In this document: positions 22,663 through 33,951 of the stretch, piece by piece
Layout: each line of letters starts with the position of its first letter
Numbering within the stretch: the first letter of the stretch is position 1
Source of the DNA: Pisolithus tinctorius
Lineage: Eukaryota; Basidiomycota; Agaricomycetes; Boletales; Pisolithaceae
Assembly (NCBI GenBank): GCA_024663395.1
Contig: JANFAH010000016.1
Coordinates: 496,001-560,000 of the forward strand
Direction: 5' to 3'
DNA: 64,000 nt
Made by a program: the position numbers and the translations under genes
The notes under the pieces: generated by a model
The model's input: the letters and a program-made list of their open reading frames with translations, nothing else
Told to the model about the DNA's origin: nothing
The model's database searches: none

Positions 22663-23585
22663 TGTGAAGTATGGGTTTACCCTCAGGTGACTGGGCTTCA
22701 AGACTGGGTGACAGGGGCTAAATCCGAGTGGCCAGAATCAAGGCCAGGAGACAGGGGCCAAGTCCAGTTGGACTGGAGTTAAGGTTGGAGGTCAGGGGCT
22801 CAGTCTGGAGGACCGGACTTAAGGCCAGGAGCATGGGAACAAGACTGGTAGTGTGGGAAACTGACCGGTCTTGGGGTGCACACAAGGGGAAGCCAGTCTG
22901 GGGTTGGATCTACCTCCCTTGGTCTCAGCTTATGTGCTGTACCCTTATGCAAGCTGGGGAGAGGTCCGGGACAGGGGCTGGAGATAGCTTAAGGCTTGGC
23001 CTTAGCTATAGAGTAGACTCAGGGTGTAGTACGGAGTTGAGGGTAAGACTTAGTTGATATTCTGACTGAGGTGCTACAAAGTATGTACAGGGGTTAAATA
23101 CATGAGGCTGGTCCAGAGTAATGAACATGAAGCTGGACTTGTGAATAAGCTATTAGCAAGATGATTAGCAAGAGTGAGGATAGCCACAGTGGCTGTGCTG
23201 AGGCTAATAGCTAAAGTCTGGGTGACTGGCATACCAGAGTCAGACACAGGTTTCATAGAGTAAGCAAAAGTCAGACAAAAGGACTAGACTAAATATAGTG
23301 CAAACATGGGAAAACAGACTGGAGTTATGTCCGGGTGACCTGGACATAGGACCTGGGAGGACCAGGGTGGAGCAGCACAAGGCCAGGAGGCCGAAATGGA
23401 CCGGAGATAGGGGTAAAACACCGGACTTGGGTTATTCAGGCTGGAGTTGAGTTATCTAGAGCCAGAGTTGGGTTTCTAGGCTGGAGTTGGGTTTTCTAGG
23501 CTGGACTAGGACCAGACTTGACCGGATATAGGGGCTAGGGGTCTGGACTGGACTGGGATTGAATCTGAGAGTCATGGATATGACA
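22663..23585 (-). mobile_element. Solo LTR-B, 923 bp
   Basis: Plus-strand ends tgtgaagtatgggtttacc and gtcatggatatgaca. The target duplication ggttg is at 22658-22662 and 23586-23590, within the Gypsy-2 protease-RT linker. Confidence 0.92.
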
Positions 23586-23824
23586 GGTTGAGTTACCATT
23601 GGAATATCAGGAGTGCTCAATAGTCTTCTCTGAAGAAGAAATCCCTCTTCCACCTCACCAGGGCTTCCTCAACCATGAAACCTGCTTGAAGCCCAGCTTC
23701 CAGCCAAAGAAGGGAGCCATCTACCCACTTTCCCTTGACAAACTCAAAGTTCTCAACAAGTTTGTTGACAAGAACCTCAAGTGTGGGAAGATTTGCCCCT
23801 TGAAATCTTTGCAAGCTGCCCCCA
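23586..23824 (+). pseudogene. pol: Gypsy-2 Pol: start of the RT region
   Basis: Reads FSEEEIPLPPHQGF, then PKKGAIYPLSLDKLKVLNKF and LKSLQAAPMP. This is the usual approach to the first RT motif (LPPHR..D, then IYPLSP..., then SPQASPV). It is cut after APMP by LTR-B, and the frame resumes at 24745 with FVGKKDGKRRLIQDYQYLN. Confidence 0.85.
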
Positions 23825-24744
23825 TGCCATATCCATGACTTTCAGACTCAATCCCAGTCCAGTCTGGACCCCTAGCCCCTAACTCCAGTCAAGTCTGGTC
23901 CTAATCTGGCCTAGAAAACCTAACCCTGGCCTAGAGAACACAACTCTGGTCCTAGATAACCCAACTCAGGCCTAAGTAACTCAAGTCCGGTCTTTTACCC
24001 CTATCTCTGGTCCATTCCAGCCTCCCAGCCTTGTGCTGCTCCACCCTGGTCCTCCCAGGTCCATGTCTGGGTCACCCAGATATAACTCCAGTCTGCTTTC
24101 CTTTGTTTGTACTATATTCAGTCTAGCCCATTCATCTGACTTTGCTTACTGTACAATCCTGTGTCTGACCCCAGTTGTGCCAGTCACCCAGACTTTGACT
24201 ATTAGTCTCTGCACAGCCTCCATGGCTGTCCACACCTTGCTAATCATCTCACTAATAGCTTATTCACAAGTCCAGCTTCATGTTTGTTACTCTGGACCAG
24301 CCTCATGTATTTAACCCCTGTACATACTTCATAGCAACCCAGTCAGAATATCAACTTAGTATTACCCTCAACTCCCTATTACCCCTCAAAACTACTCTAT
24401 AGCTAAGGCAAAGCCTTAAGCTATCCCTGACCCCTGTCCCAGACCTCTCCCTGGCTTGCATAAGGGTACAGCACATAAGCTGAGACCAAGGGAGGTAGAT
24501 CCAACCCTGGACCAGCTTCCCCTTGTGTGCACTCCAAGACCGGTCGGTTTCCCATGCTACTGGTCTTGTTCCCATTCTCCTGGTCTTAAGTCCAGTCCTC
24601 CAGACTTAACCCCTAACCTCCAGCCTTAACTCCAGTCCAACTGGACTTAACCCCTGTCCCCCGGCCTTGACTCTGGCCACCTGGACTAGCCCCTGTCACC
24701 TGGTCTTGAAGCCCGGTCACCTGAGGGTAAACCTGTACTTGACA
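23825..24744 (+). mobile_element. Solo LTR-B, 920 bp
   Basis: Starts tgccatatccatgac (tgtcatatcc in other copies) and ends cctgtacttgaca. The target duplication cccca is at 23820-23824 and 24745-24749. Confidence 0.9.
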
Positions 24745-25629
24745 CCCCATGTTTTTTGTAGGAAAGAAAGATGGAAAAAGAAGACTCATCCAAGACTACC
24801 AGTATCTTAACTCACACACCATCATCAACTCATACCCTCTTCCTGACATTAAAACCCTCCTGGATGAACTCACTGACTCAAAGTATTTTGCTGAGTTTGA
24901 TGTTCATCAGGGGTTCACAAATATAAGAGTAAGAGAGGGTGACAAGTGGAAAGGGGCCTTTATCACCCCTAGAGGACTCTTTGAACTGATTGTAATGTTC
25001 TTTGGACAGTGCAACTCACTGCCCATGTTCCAAAGGTACATGGACCATACATTTGGAGAACTCAAAAGCAAAAGGAAAGCCATCATCTTTATGGATGATG
25101 TCACTATACACTCAGAGACTGAAGAAGGACTGTGTGCTGCCATTCAACAGTTCCTACACATTGCTGTGAAGGAACACCTCTGCTTGAAGCTCAAGAAATG
25201 TACTTTCAAAGCTGAAGAAATAGCATTTCCAGGGTTCATGATCCATCAGGGTCAGTATGAACCATCAGAAATTAAAATAGAAGCCATCAGAACCTGGCCT
25301 GCTCTGATGACCCTGAAAGAACTCTGTTCCTTCCTCAGCTGCTGTAACTTCTACTGACAGTTCATTTCTGGCTTCTCACAGACTGTGCACCCCCTTCACA
25401 ATCTCTCAAGGAAAAATGCAAAATGGACATGGGGACCTGAACAAGCTTCCACCTTTGAAGCCCTGAAGAAGGCCCTGTTGTCCAAACCTGTTCATCATCT
25501 ATCTGATCTACAGAAACCATTTGTACTCCATACTGATGCCTCAAAACTCAGCACCAGTGCTGTTCTGTCACAAGCCAACAACTCAGGAACACTTCACCCT
25601 TGTGCCTACATGTCACAGTTGCTTACCAG
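24745..25629 (+). pseudogene. pol: Gypsy-2 reverse transcriptase and RNase H
   Basis: An almost open frame (24749-25357, one stop, then 25385 onward). RT motifs are in order: FVGKKDGKRRLIQDYQYLN, YFAEFDVHQGF, and the active site as IIFMDDVTIHS (FMDD in place of YVDD/YLDD). Then comes the thumb and connection region (CTFKAEEIAFPGFMI, AIRTWPALMTLKEL). RNase H begins at FVLHTDASKLSTSAVLSQ, with the catalytic Asp kept. The frame is cut by LTR-C at 25630; collapsing the flanks to CCGG restores LTGAEQNYQ into 27466. A TGA at 25357 replaces a Trp or Arg codon. Confidence 0.88.
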
Positions 25630-25843
25630 TGTCACACACCAAAGGTGTTGTGGACATGGTTACAGCTGACTCTGCCTAACTTGTCAACAAGTTGTGTGCA
25701 ATGCCCATGCCATGCAGATGAAGACTAAAGGCATCATGCATAGAAAGACTGCTGGACATGAGCAGTCATCCTTTGCACAAGAATGAGTCATCAGTGCTAG
25801 AGAGAAAGGAGGAAGCAAGTTAAGTGCACGTTAAAAGTTTTTA

Positions 25844-26512
25844 GTGCCCATGTATGACATTCCAGTTTTCATCGTATCTCCACTGTTTCCAAAGATATCA
25901 ACTCTGTTCTCACACTTGCTTAAAGTCCTCAGCCATGCGATTCTGCCTTCCAAATTTGGAGAGGATCCTTGCACCCTACACATTTCTACAGCCTCCATCC
26001 ATCAGATGCTCATTTCACTAAGCCCATCAGTAATGGCCACCTCTTCATTGATCATCTCACTTGTCTCATTTGCCAGAGACAGTGGCTAAATATATCTGCC
26101 AGGCATTCCCACCAGCTTCCATCCTGAAGCCCCCTGGGTCATCCCATCATTGTCAGCTTGGTCTCATCCCATGCAGCTTGGTCAGCATGTTCTCCTTGTC
26201 AGTATGATTTCCAGAAGGACATTCTTTGGTTGCCTCAGGTCTGTCACTCAGTTAGAAAGGTCTTATGTGGTTGTTTCAGTCTCCCCTCTTGATGAAGCAT
26301 ATGGATTGTTCCTCCCTGCTCCCTGCACTGTCTTTATTCCAATCTCATCCATCATTCTTCCCACATTGCAACAGCTGCAGCATAATTTACTGTTCTCCAG
26401 CCTCCCTGATCACATTCATGATGAGTATGACATGCATCTTGCCTTCTTACTGCAAGATCCAGCAGAAGACATCCCCCCTTCTCCTCCTCCTCCATCAGAG
26501 CCCTGTCCATGA
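25844..26512 (+). pseudogene. U3 open frame of LTR-C (one stop)
   Basis: A 223-codon frame with a single TAA at about 26087 (gctaaa; other copies have gctaca). Same protein as at 12881-13633: PGIPTSFHPEAPW, LGQHVLLVSMISRRTFFGCL, ERSYVVVSVSPLDEAYGLF, and PDHIHDEYDMHLAFLLQ, with a proline-rich end. It lies wholly upstream of the TATA box, in the sense of the LTR. I do not recognise the family. Conservation of amino-acid sequence between subtypes, despite heavy CpG loss, is the main reason to take it as formerly coding. Confidence 0.5.
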
Positions 26513-26948
26513 AGCTTCTGTTAACTTTGCTGAGAGGATGAAAGGGTGGGAAACATGATCACATATGCTCCCATTGCCCCACAGACCCCAAATGCCCTAG
26601 CCCCTTTGATGCCTGACTCATGCCCTTCAATTCTGGAATTAATATTCCCTTATCTGGAAACACCATCCATCTGTCATGCCATCTTTGGATCTAGAGATGT
26701 CTCCACCAAGATCTGACTTGCATTGCCACCCCCTAATGTGATATCAGTGCACTTACTCAGTTTCTGACTCTGTTTGACTCATTTTGTGATATTTTGACTG
26801 TCTTTGACTCATTCATTGCCAATACTTACCAATCCTCTTTGCTTGCTTACTTTTCATTTCTCACTTACTCATCATGATTACTCAGTCCTTACTCATTACT
26901 TACCAAGTGTTTGTGCCTTGTTTGCCACAAGCTGCACTCCCCCCACAG

Positions 26949-26956
26949 TATATAAA
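26949..26956 (+). promoter_or_regulatory. TATA box of LTR-C
   Basis: TATATAAA in the context ccccacag-box-ccccc. The same box in the same context occurs in the other LTR-C copies (for example near 31300 forward, and inverted near 9807, 20893 and 28951). It sets the transcription direction of the LTR. Confidence 0.6.
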
Positions 26957-27465
26957 CCCCCATGTACTTAGCTACAAAAGAAGAAGCAATCCAGAAGCAT
27001 TCAGTCAGTCAGTTCAGTTCTTCTCAGCATAACTCATCATCAACAGTTGAGGCTCCATGAAGGGGTCTATCTGTCATCATTTGTATACTTGGTAGTTGAG
27101 GCTCATTCAGAAGAGTTTATTTGCCATCCTTCATCATCTGCAGTCCACCCCACACTTAGTCAGCAGTCAGCAGTCTTTGCTTAGTCATCCCACTACTCCT
27201 GCATAACTTGACATCCACTTGTGCTAGGAGTCCTTTTGGCTGAACACCCTTGCTCCATTCAGCATCCCCTTCTCAATCAGCATCCATCTTCTCCTGCATA
27301 ACTCATCAATGACTTGTGCCAGGAGCACTCTACTTGAAGTCTCCCCCCCCCACATCAGGTTTTTCTGCCCTCCAGGTTCTGCAGAGGTAAACCACCACTT
27401 GCACATTATTTGTCTTTTGTGTTGGTTTGGTTGGTTTTCACCACCTTTCCTCACTTTGACTCACA

Positions 27466-28086
27466 CTGGAGCTGAACAAAATTACCAAGTCTGCAACTTG
27501 GAGATGCTTGCAGTAATGTGCACCCTCAAGCAGTGGTGCCCTTACTTGCTCTTGCCACCAGAACTGACTTGTGTATACACAGATCATCAAAATATCACTT
27601 ACTACATGCAACTGCAGAAGTTAACCACTTACCAGGCCTGCTGGCAGGCTAACCTTCAGGAGTACTCACTCCAGTTCATTCATATCACAGGTACCAAAAA
27701 TTCTGCTGCCAACACCTTGTCCCACCACTCAGACTTCAATGCCAAGCCCACTACTGTCTCCACCTTACTTCCAAAGGCCATTTGGCTTGAGGGGGGGGGG
27801 GGGGGGTGAGACCCCCTGTTGTTTCCCTTTTTAAGATTGATTGGACTGTCCCCAAGGCCCCCAAAGCCTCTGCCCCTGTCTGGAAGGTTTCCTTCAAAGA
27901 ACTGGAGACCTCTGAGCACCCACCTGAGGAGAAGTCAAAGGCTCAGAAAGGTAAAGGATGTGTTTTCCAGCTGAATGCCAACCTGTACCAGGAGGTAAAG
28001 AAAGCATTCATGTCCCTCTCAGTCCTGGAAACAACAGAAGGGTCTGATATGGTCAGGAGAAGAGGGAGGAGGAGATTCATCCCCAA
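27466..28086 (+). pseudogene. pol: Gypsy-2 Pol: end of RNase H and tether to integrase
   Basis: Reads AEQNYQVCNLEMLAVM, VYTDHQNITYYM, then WQANLQEYSLQFIHITGTKN and LSHHSDF, the C-terminal half of RNase H. A linker rich in Pro and Lys follows. A run of about 17 G at 27789-27806 shifts the frame. The block ends at RRRFIPN, where LTR-C enters. The minus-strand copy has LFIPEPVRQDIL at this point, so the pre-insertion frame can be checked. Confidence 0.85.
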
Positions 28087-28411
28087 TGTCACACACCAAA
28101 GGTGTTTGGTGAGGTGGACATGGATACTGCTGATGAATGGAGATGAAGACTATAGCCCTCATGTGTAGAATGACTCCCAGGAATGTTGGCAGTCATCCTT
28201 TGCACAAGAATGAGTCATCAATGCCAGAGAAAAAAGAAGGAAGCAAGTCAAGCACCAGTCAAAATTCTTAAGTGCCCATGTATGGCATTCCAGTTTTCAA
28301 TGTATCTCTGCCATTTCTGCAGATTCCAACACCATTCCCACACTTGCTTATAGTGCTCAGCCACATGATCCTACCTTCCAAAATTGGAAAGGATCTGCAC
28401 ACTCCACACAT

Positions 28412-30274
28412 TGTGAGTCAAAGTGTGGAAAGCTGGTATAAACCAACCAAAACCAACACCAAAGACAAATAATGTGCAAGTGGTGGTTTGCCTCCATGGA
28501 ACCTGGAAGTGCAGAAAAATCTAAATGTGGGGGGGGGACTTCAAGGGGAGGTGCTCCTAGCACAAGTTGATGATGAGTTATGCAGGAGTAGACAAATGAG
28601 TGATGACTGGAAGGGGGATGCTGAACAGAGTGGAGGTGTTCAGCCAAAAGTACCTGGGAGTAATGGACTTCAATAGAATGTGCTCCTGGTGCAAGCCGAT
28701 GACAAGTTATGCAGGAGTGGATGGATGACCAAGCAGGACTGCTGACTAAGTGGGGATAAATCTTCAGGTAGAGAATAGTGGTAGATAGACCCTTCTGAAT
28801 GAGCCTCAACTACCAATGATATGAATGATGACAGATAGACCCCTTTGTGGAGCCTCAACTGTCAATGATGAGTTATGCACTGAATTGACTGCTGACAGAC
28901 TTCTGAATGCTTCTTCATTTGTGGGTTGTAGCTAAGTTCATGGGGGTTTATATACTGTGGGGGGGAGCACAGCCTATGACAAACAAGGCACAAATGCTTG
29001 GTAAGTAATGAGTAAGGACTGAGTAATCATGATGAGTAAGTGAGAAATGAAAAGTAAGCAAGCAAAGAGGATTGGTAAGTATTGGCAATGAGCAAGTCAA
29101 GGATAGTCAAAATATCACAAAATGAGTCAAATGGAGTCAGAAATTGAGTGAGCACACTGATATCACATTAGGGGGGGTGATGCAAGTCAGATCTTGGTGG
29201 AGACATCTCTAGATCCAAAGATGGCATGACAGATGGACAGTGTTTCCAGATAGGGAAGTATTAATTCCAGAATTGAAGGGCATGAGTCAGGTGTCAAAGG
29301 GGCTAGGGTGTTGGGGGTCTGTGGGGAAATGGGAGAAGTAAGCAATCACATCTCCCACCCTTTTGTCCTCTCAGCAAAGTTAACAAAAGCTTCACAAACA
29401 GGGCTCTGATGGAGGAGGAGGAGAAGGGGTGACATCTTCTGCTGGATCTTGCAGTAAGAAGGCAAGATGCACATCATACTCATCATGAATGTGATCAGGG
29501 AGGCTGGAGAACAGTAGACTATGCTGCAGCTGTCACAATGTGGGAAGAATGATGGATGAGATTGGAATAAAGATAGTGCCAGGAGCAGGGAGGAATGATC
29601 CATATGCTTCATCAAGAGGGGAGACCAAAACAACCACATAAGACCTTTCTAACTGAGTGACAGACCTGAGGCAACCAAAGAATGTCCTTCTGGAAGTCAT
29701 ACTGACAAGGAGAACATGCTGACCAAGCTGCATGGGATGAGATGGGGCTGACAGTGATGGGATGAAGCAGGGGGCTTCAGGATGGAAGCTGGTGGGAATG
29801 CCTGGCAGATATACATAGCCACTGTCTCTGGCAAATGAGACAAGTGAGATGATTGATGAAGAGGTGGCCATTACTGATGGACCTAGTGAAACAAGTGTCT
29901 GATGGATGGAGTGCTGTAGAAATGCATAGGGTGCAAGGATCCTCTCCAAATTTGGAAGGCAGAATCACATGGCTGAGTACCTTGAGTGAGTGTGAGAATG
30001 GAGTTGATATCTTTTGAAATGGTGGAGATATGACAAAAACTGGAATGCCATACATGGGCACTAAAAACTTTTAATGCATGCTTAACTTGCTTCCTCTTTT
30101 CTCTTTAGCACTGATGACTTGTTCTTGTGTGAATGATGACTGCTCATGTCCAGCAGTCTTTCTATGCATGAGGCCTTTGGTCTTCATCTGCATTCATGGG
30201 TATTGTGCACAACTCATTGATGAGTTAGGCAGAGTCAGCTGTAACCATGTCCACAACACCTTTGGTGTGTGACA
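28412..30274 (-). mobile_element. Solo LTR-C nested in another LTR-C
   Basis: Plus-strand ends tgtgagtcaaagtgtgg and ggtgtgtgaca. The flanks acat (28408-28411) and atgt (30275-30278) derive from ACGT; uninterrupted LTR-C copies read ccacatgtttctac here. Its own U3 frame is visible at 29346-30061 with one frameshift and one stop. Confidence 0.88.
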
Positions 30275-31429
30275 ATGTTTCTACAGCACTCCCTCCAAAA
30301 AACACTCATTTCACTAATTCTTCTGATGTGGCCACCTCCACATCAATCATTTCACTTGTCCCCTTTGCCAGGGACCATGGCTACATATATCTACCAGGAG
30401 TTCCTACCAGCTTCCATCCTGAAGTGTCCTGGTACATCCCATCCTCATCTGCCCCCTCTCAGCCCATCCTGCTTGGACAGCATGTTCTTTTTGTCAGTAT
30501 GACCTCTAGGAGGACATTCTTTGATCACCTCAGGTCTGTCATTTGCTTGGAAAGGGTCTTATGTGGTCATTTCAGTCTCTCCAGTCCAAGAAGCATATGG
30601 ATCCTTCCTCCCTGCTCCCTGCAATGTCTTCATAACAATCTCATCCATCATTCTTCCAAAATTGCAACAGCTACAGTATAATCTACCATTCTCCACTCTC
30701 CCTGATCACATCCATGATGAGTATGATGCCCATCTTGCCTCCTTGTTGCAAGATACAGCAGAAGATGTTCCCCCTTCATCCTCTCTTCCAACAGAGCCTC
30801 ATTTGTGAAGTTTTTATTTGCTTCACTGAGAGGATGGTTTTGGGGGGAAAGTTGTGATCCCCTATGCTCCTGTCACCCCACAGACCACCAAAGCTTGACC
30901 CCTGTTAACATCTGACTCACCCTGTCTGCTTTTGGATGTACTATATCAGCATCAGATCAGTGCTGCCTCTCTGTCATCCTACTTTGGCCCAGAAGCAATC
31001 TCTTTGAGATGTGACATGCACAGCCTCCCCCTAATGCAATTCCAGTGTGCTTGCCCAGTTTCTGACATTACTTCACTCATACTTTGACATTCTGACTGTC
31101 TTTGACTCACCTATTGCCAATACTTACCAATCTTTTGACCTTGCTTACTGATTCTTTGCTTTTTGGCTTACTTATCCTTACCAATGCTCACCAATGCTTT
31201 CTAAGATGATTACCCATCACTTACATTCCTTACTCATCAGTTACCAGTCATTTACCAAGCATTTGTGCCTTGTTTTCCACAGGCAATGCCCCTGTACTGT
31301 ATATAAATCACTGTACTTAGATAGCTGAATAAGAAGAAGACATCAGAGAACCCCTCTTGCTTGCAATTCATCATCACTCAGTAATTCATTCATCAGCTTT
31401 GATAGTTGAGACTTTATTAAGGGTCTAAC

Positions 31430-32008
31430 TGTTAAGTCTGGGTCTTCACCAGTCCAAAGCCAGTCTGGAGTCCAGTCAGAGGTCAGAGGATAATATGAGA
31501 TACTAAGGGGGTTGGACTGTTGGACTTAGTGACTGATGGCACAGTGCTATTCCCTTGCATGGGCCATAGTCCAGTTGAGAGACAGGAGACAGAAAACAGA
31601 GGGGACCAGGTTATGACAAGACTAAGTTGATTTCAGACTGAGGCTAAACAGATTATCCTACAGCTTAAATACTAGAGGTAACCTAAGTGTAATGTAGCAC
31701 CAGAGACCAGTCTGCACTGGTACAGTGATGATTGGCAAATGGATTGGTAAGTAATGTTACAAAGAATATTAAAAAGTATGAACAAAGGAATTACTGGGAA
31801 CTGGGGCAGGACTAGTGGCTGGGCCAGGTATTACACTGGCCCAGTACCAACTGAGCAAATAACTCAACTGGGCACTGCCTTGCAGTGCCTCATGAGCTAA
31901 CACATTCCTAGGTTGAAGGGTTAAGGCTGGGACCAGAGCAAGGGTTGGATGAGACCAGTTGAGACCAGGGTAGAGCTGGTCTGGGGTGGTCTAGACATGG
32001 TTGTGACA
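31430..32008 (-). mobile_element. Solo LTR-A, 579 bp
   Basis: Starts tgttaagtctgggtc and ends ggttgtgaca, in the same orientation as the intact Gypsy-1. The target duplication ctaac is at 31425-31429 and 32009-32013, in the U5 side of the outer LTR-C. Confidence 0.92.
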
Positions 32009-32351
32009 CTAACTATCATCTACTTCACTTATTATCATCTATCATCAATCTACTTCACTCCAAGTCCTCCCTGAGCTCAGTGCAGCTCAGAGCATTGAAT
32101 TAAGTTGTCATCCATCCTTCTGTAGGCTGACAGCAGTCTACCTCATCGCATTCTATCGCATTCTTGCACCCTCTTCATCAGGAGCACCCCCAACCCTCAG
32201 CACTCATCTTTGAGTGTTGTAGCTTGAAAAAACCCCAAAAAATAGAAGGTTCTACCATCTAGGTACCACATAGGCACACCACCACTCACTCTTATTGTCT
32301 TTTGTGTTGGTTTTGGTTGGTTTTCACCACTGAACCACACTTTGACTCACA

Positions 32352-33672
32352 CTGAGCCCATTTTCCAAGACATCCTTCAACAGTACCATGACACAACTGC
32401 ATTTGGACACCCTGGAGTAAAAGCAATGATGAAGAAAATGAACAAATACATCTGTTGGCTTGGAATGTACCAGTCCATCTGCAACTACTGCAAGGGATGC
32501 CCCTCTTGCCAAGCCAACAAGGTCAATACACACCTGACTACACCTCCCATCACCCCACATGACATAGCAAGGAATCCCTTCCCTTTCAAGCAGGTCTCTA
32601 TGGACCTCATAACCAACTTGCCCCTGTCCAGTGGAAGATATGATTCAATCCTCACCATCATTGACCAGGGACTCACTAAAGGTGCATTCTTCCTACTGAC
32701 TACTAAGACTGTGGACAGCATAGGTGTGGCAGATCTCTACCACACCTATGTCTACCCCCACTGGGGTGTACTGGAAGCTGTCATATTGGACCAAGGCCCT
32801 CAGTTTGTCTCTGCCTTCACCCAGGATCTCTACCACTCCCTCATAATCAAACTGAAAGCCTCCACCACTTATCACCCTCAGACCAATGGTGAGGCCAAAC
32901 ATGTCAACCAAGAGGTCAGCACTTACCTTCACATGTATGCAAGTATGGACCCACACAACTGGCACACCAAACTACCAGATGCTCAGATGGTGCATAACTT
33001 GCATGTACACTTGTCCCACAACCAAATGCCATATTTGCTCATGTATGGGTTCAACCCCACTCCTTATCCTATGGGACAACCCCTGCAGGAGTCACTAGTG
33101 GGTGATTGACTCGAGCAATTGGCTGCCAATTGGGATGCCACAATTACACTCACAAAGAAGCACAGGAGTTAATGAAGCAGTGATCAAAAGGGACCTATAC
33201 AGAGTTCTCCATAGCAGATAAGGTCTGGTTGCACACTTCTGACCTAAAAAGGGATGTCCTATCAAAGAAGCTTGCACCCTGACACCATGGCCCATTTGTA
33301 CTTTCCAAATGGATCAGCCCAGTCACCTACAAGCTCCAGCTTCCCCCTAACTGGTGTATACACCCCATCTTCCATGTGTCCAAACTCACCCCTTTTGTTG
33401 AAACAAAAGAGTATGGCCTGGCACAACCCCCACCCCCACCAGAATTGGTAGGAGATGGGAATGAATGGGAAGTCAAAGCTATACTTAAGCACAAACATGT
33501 GCACAAGGTCAAGTCATTGTCTAAAGAGCCCAGTGTAACCCAACAGCAAAAATGCCTCTACCTCATCAAGTGGCTCAGTTACCTGCATTCCCAGAATAGT
33601 TGGGAAAGTGAGAACAACCTTATAAATTCCCCAGAGGTTCTCAGGGAGTACAAGCATGTCCACAGTCTCTGA
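32352..33672 (+). pseudogene. pol: Gypsy-2 integrase and chromodomain
   Basis: The frame 32342-33109 is open for 255 codons. Zinc-binding motif: HDTTAFGHPGVKAMMKKM, then CKGCPSCQANK (HHCC). Catalytic core: VSMDLITNLPL (first Asp), AVILDQGPQFVSAF (second Asp), and ATYHPQTNGEAKHVNQE-like TYHPQTNGEAKHVNQE (Glu). After a stop at 33107 the C-terminal domain continues in pieces. The frame 33376-33672 ends with a chromodomain: WEVKAILKHKHVHK, YLIKWLSYLHSQNSWESENN and PEVLREYKHV. The TGA stop and later breaks make this copy inactive. Confidence 0.88.
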
Positions 33673-33678
33673 CCCGCT

Positions 33679-33951
33679 ATGTCTTATACCCCCAACACTG
33701 AAAACCCCAGCTCTGACCACTTCAACAATGACTTCCATGCCAACATCAATGAACCCTATAACCCTTCCCATCCCTACTTTGATCACTATGCCTCTGCCCC
33801 TCCACATCTCTCAGAACCACCAGTACACTCCCCCAGAATGCTACACTCCTTATCCCCCTTGGTACCCACTGACTCCCCATGTGGTGGTACCTACCAACCC
33901 CTTCATGACTCCATTGCCTCCACCACATGCCCATATCCATACCCAGTGTAG
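33679..33951 (+). pseudogene. Gypsy-2 third ORF, N-terminal part
   Basis: A new frame starts with ATG seven bases after the chromodomain stop (MSYTPNTENPSSDHFNNDFH...). It is Pro/Ser/His-rich, with DHYASAPPHLSEPP and PLHDSIASTTCPYPYPV. The corresponding frame in the minus-strand copy (58424-58738) is followed by a helical segment and a CCHC knuckle. Here the element ends shortly after 33950, so the rest is missing. Confidence 0.6.

Larger units (their letters stand above)
25630..27465 (+). mobile_element. Solo LTR-C, 1836 bp, complete
   Basis: Starts tgtcacacaccaaaggtg and ends ctcactttgactcaca. The flanks are ccag (25626-25629) and ctgg (27466-27469); a single CCGG restores the Gypsy-2 frame. 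Internal order: U3 with a long frame (25844-26512), TATA box at 26949, then two to three direct repeats of a unit containing ataactcatcaatgacttgtgc, and the ttggtttggttggttttcacc end. At 1.8 kb this is a long LTR. Confidence 0.9.
28087..32351 (+). mobile_element. Solo LTR-C (second subtype) with LTR-C and LTR-A nested in it
   Basis: Starts tgtcacacaccaaaggtg and ends cactttgactcaca. The flanks are ccaa (28083-28086) and ctga (32352-32355). One CCGA restores the integrase frame FIPEP, as found in the other Gypsy-2 copy. The U3 frame is present at 30247-30808 with a shift. Insertions: LTR-C at 28412-30274 in opposite orientation, and LTR-A at 31430-32008. Confidence 0.88.
22650..33950 (+). mobile_element. 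Gypsy-2 chromovirus, decayed and interrupted
   Basis: Plus-strand remains of a second Ty3/gypsy family, distinct from Gypsy-1. The segments that belong to it are 22650-22662 plus 23586-23824, 24745-25629, 27466-28086 and 32352-33950. They read in order: protease-RT linker, RT and RNase H, RNase H end, integrase, chromodomain and the beginning of a third ORF. Between them lie two LTR-B and two LTR-C insertions. Neither LTR of this copy is visible; both ends are lost. Confidence 0.88.

Noticed and set aside
27789..27806. Run of about 17 G as a functional element (G-quadruplex or PPT)
   Set aside because: It lies within the RNase H-integrase linker of a decayed copy and breaks the frame; slippage or sequencing error is the simpler explanation.
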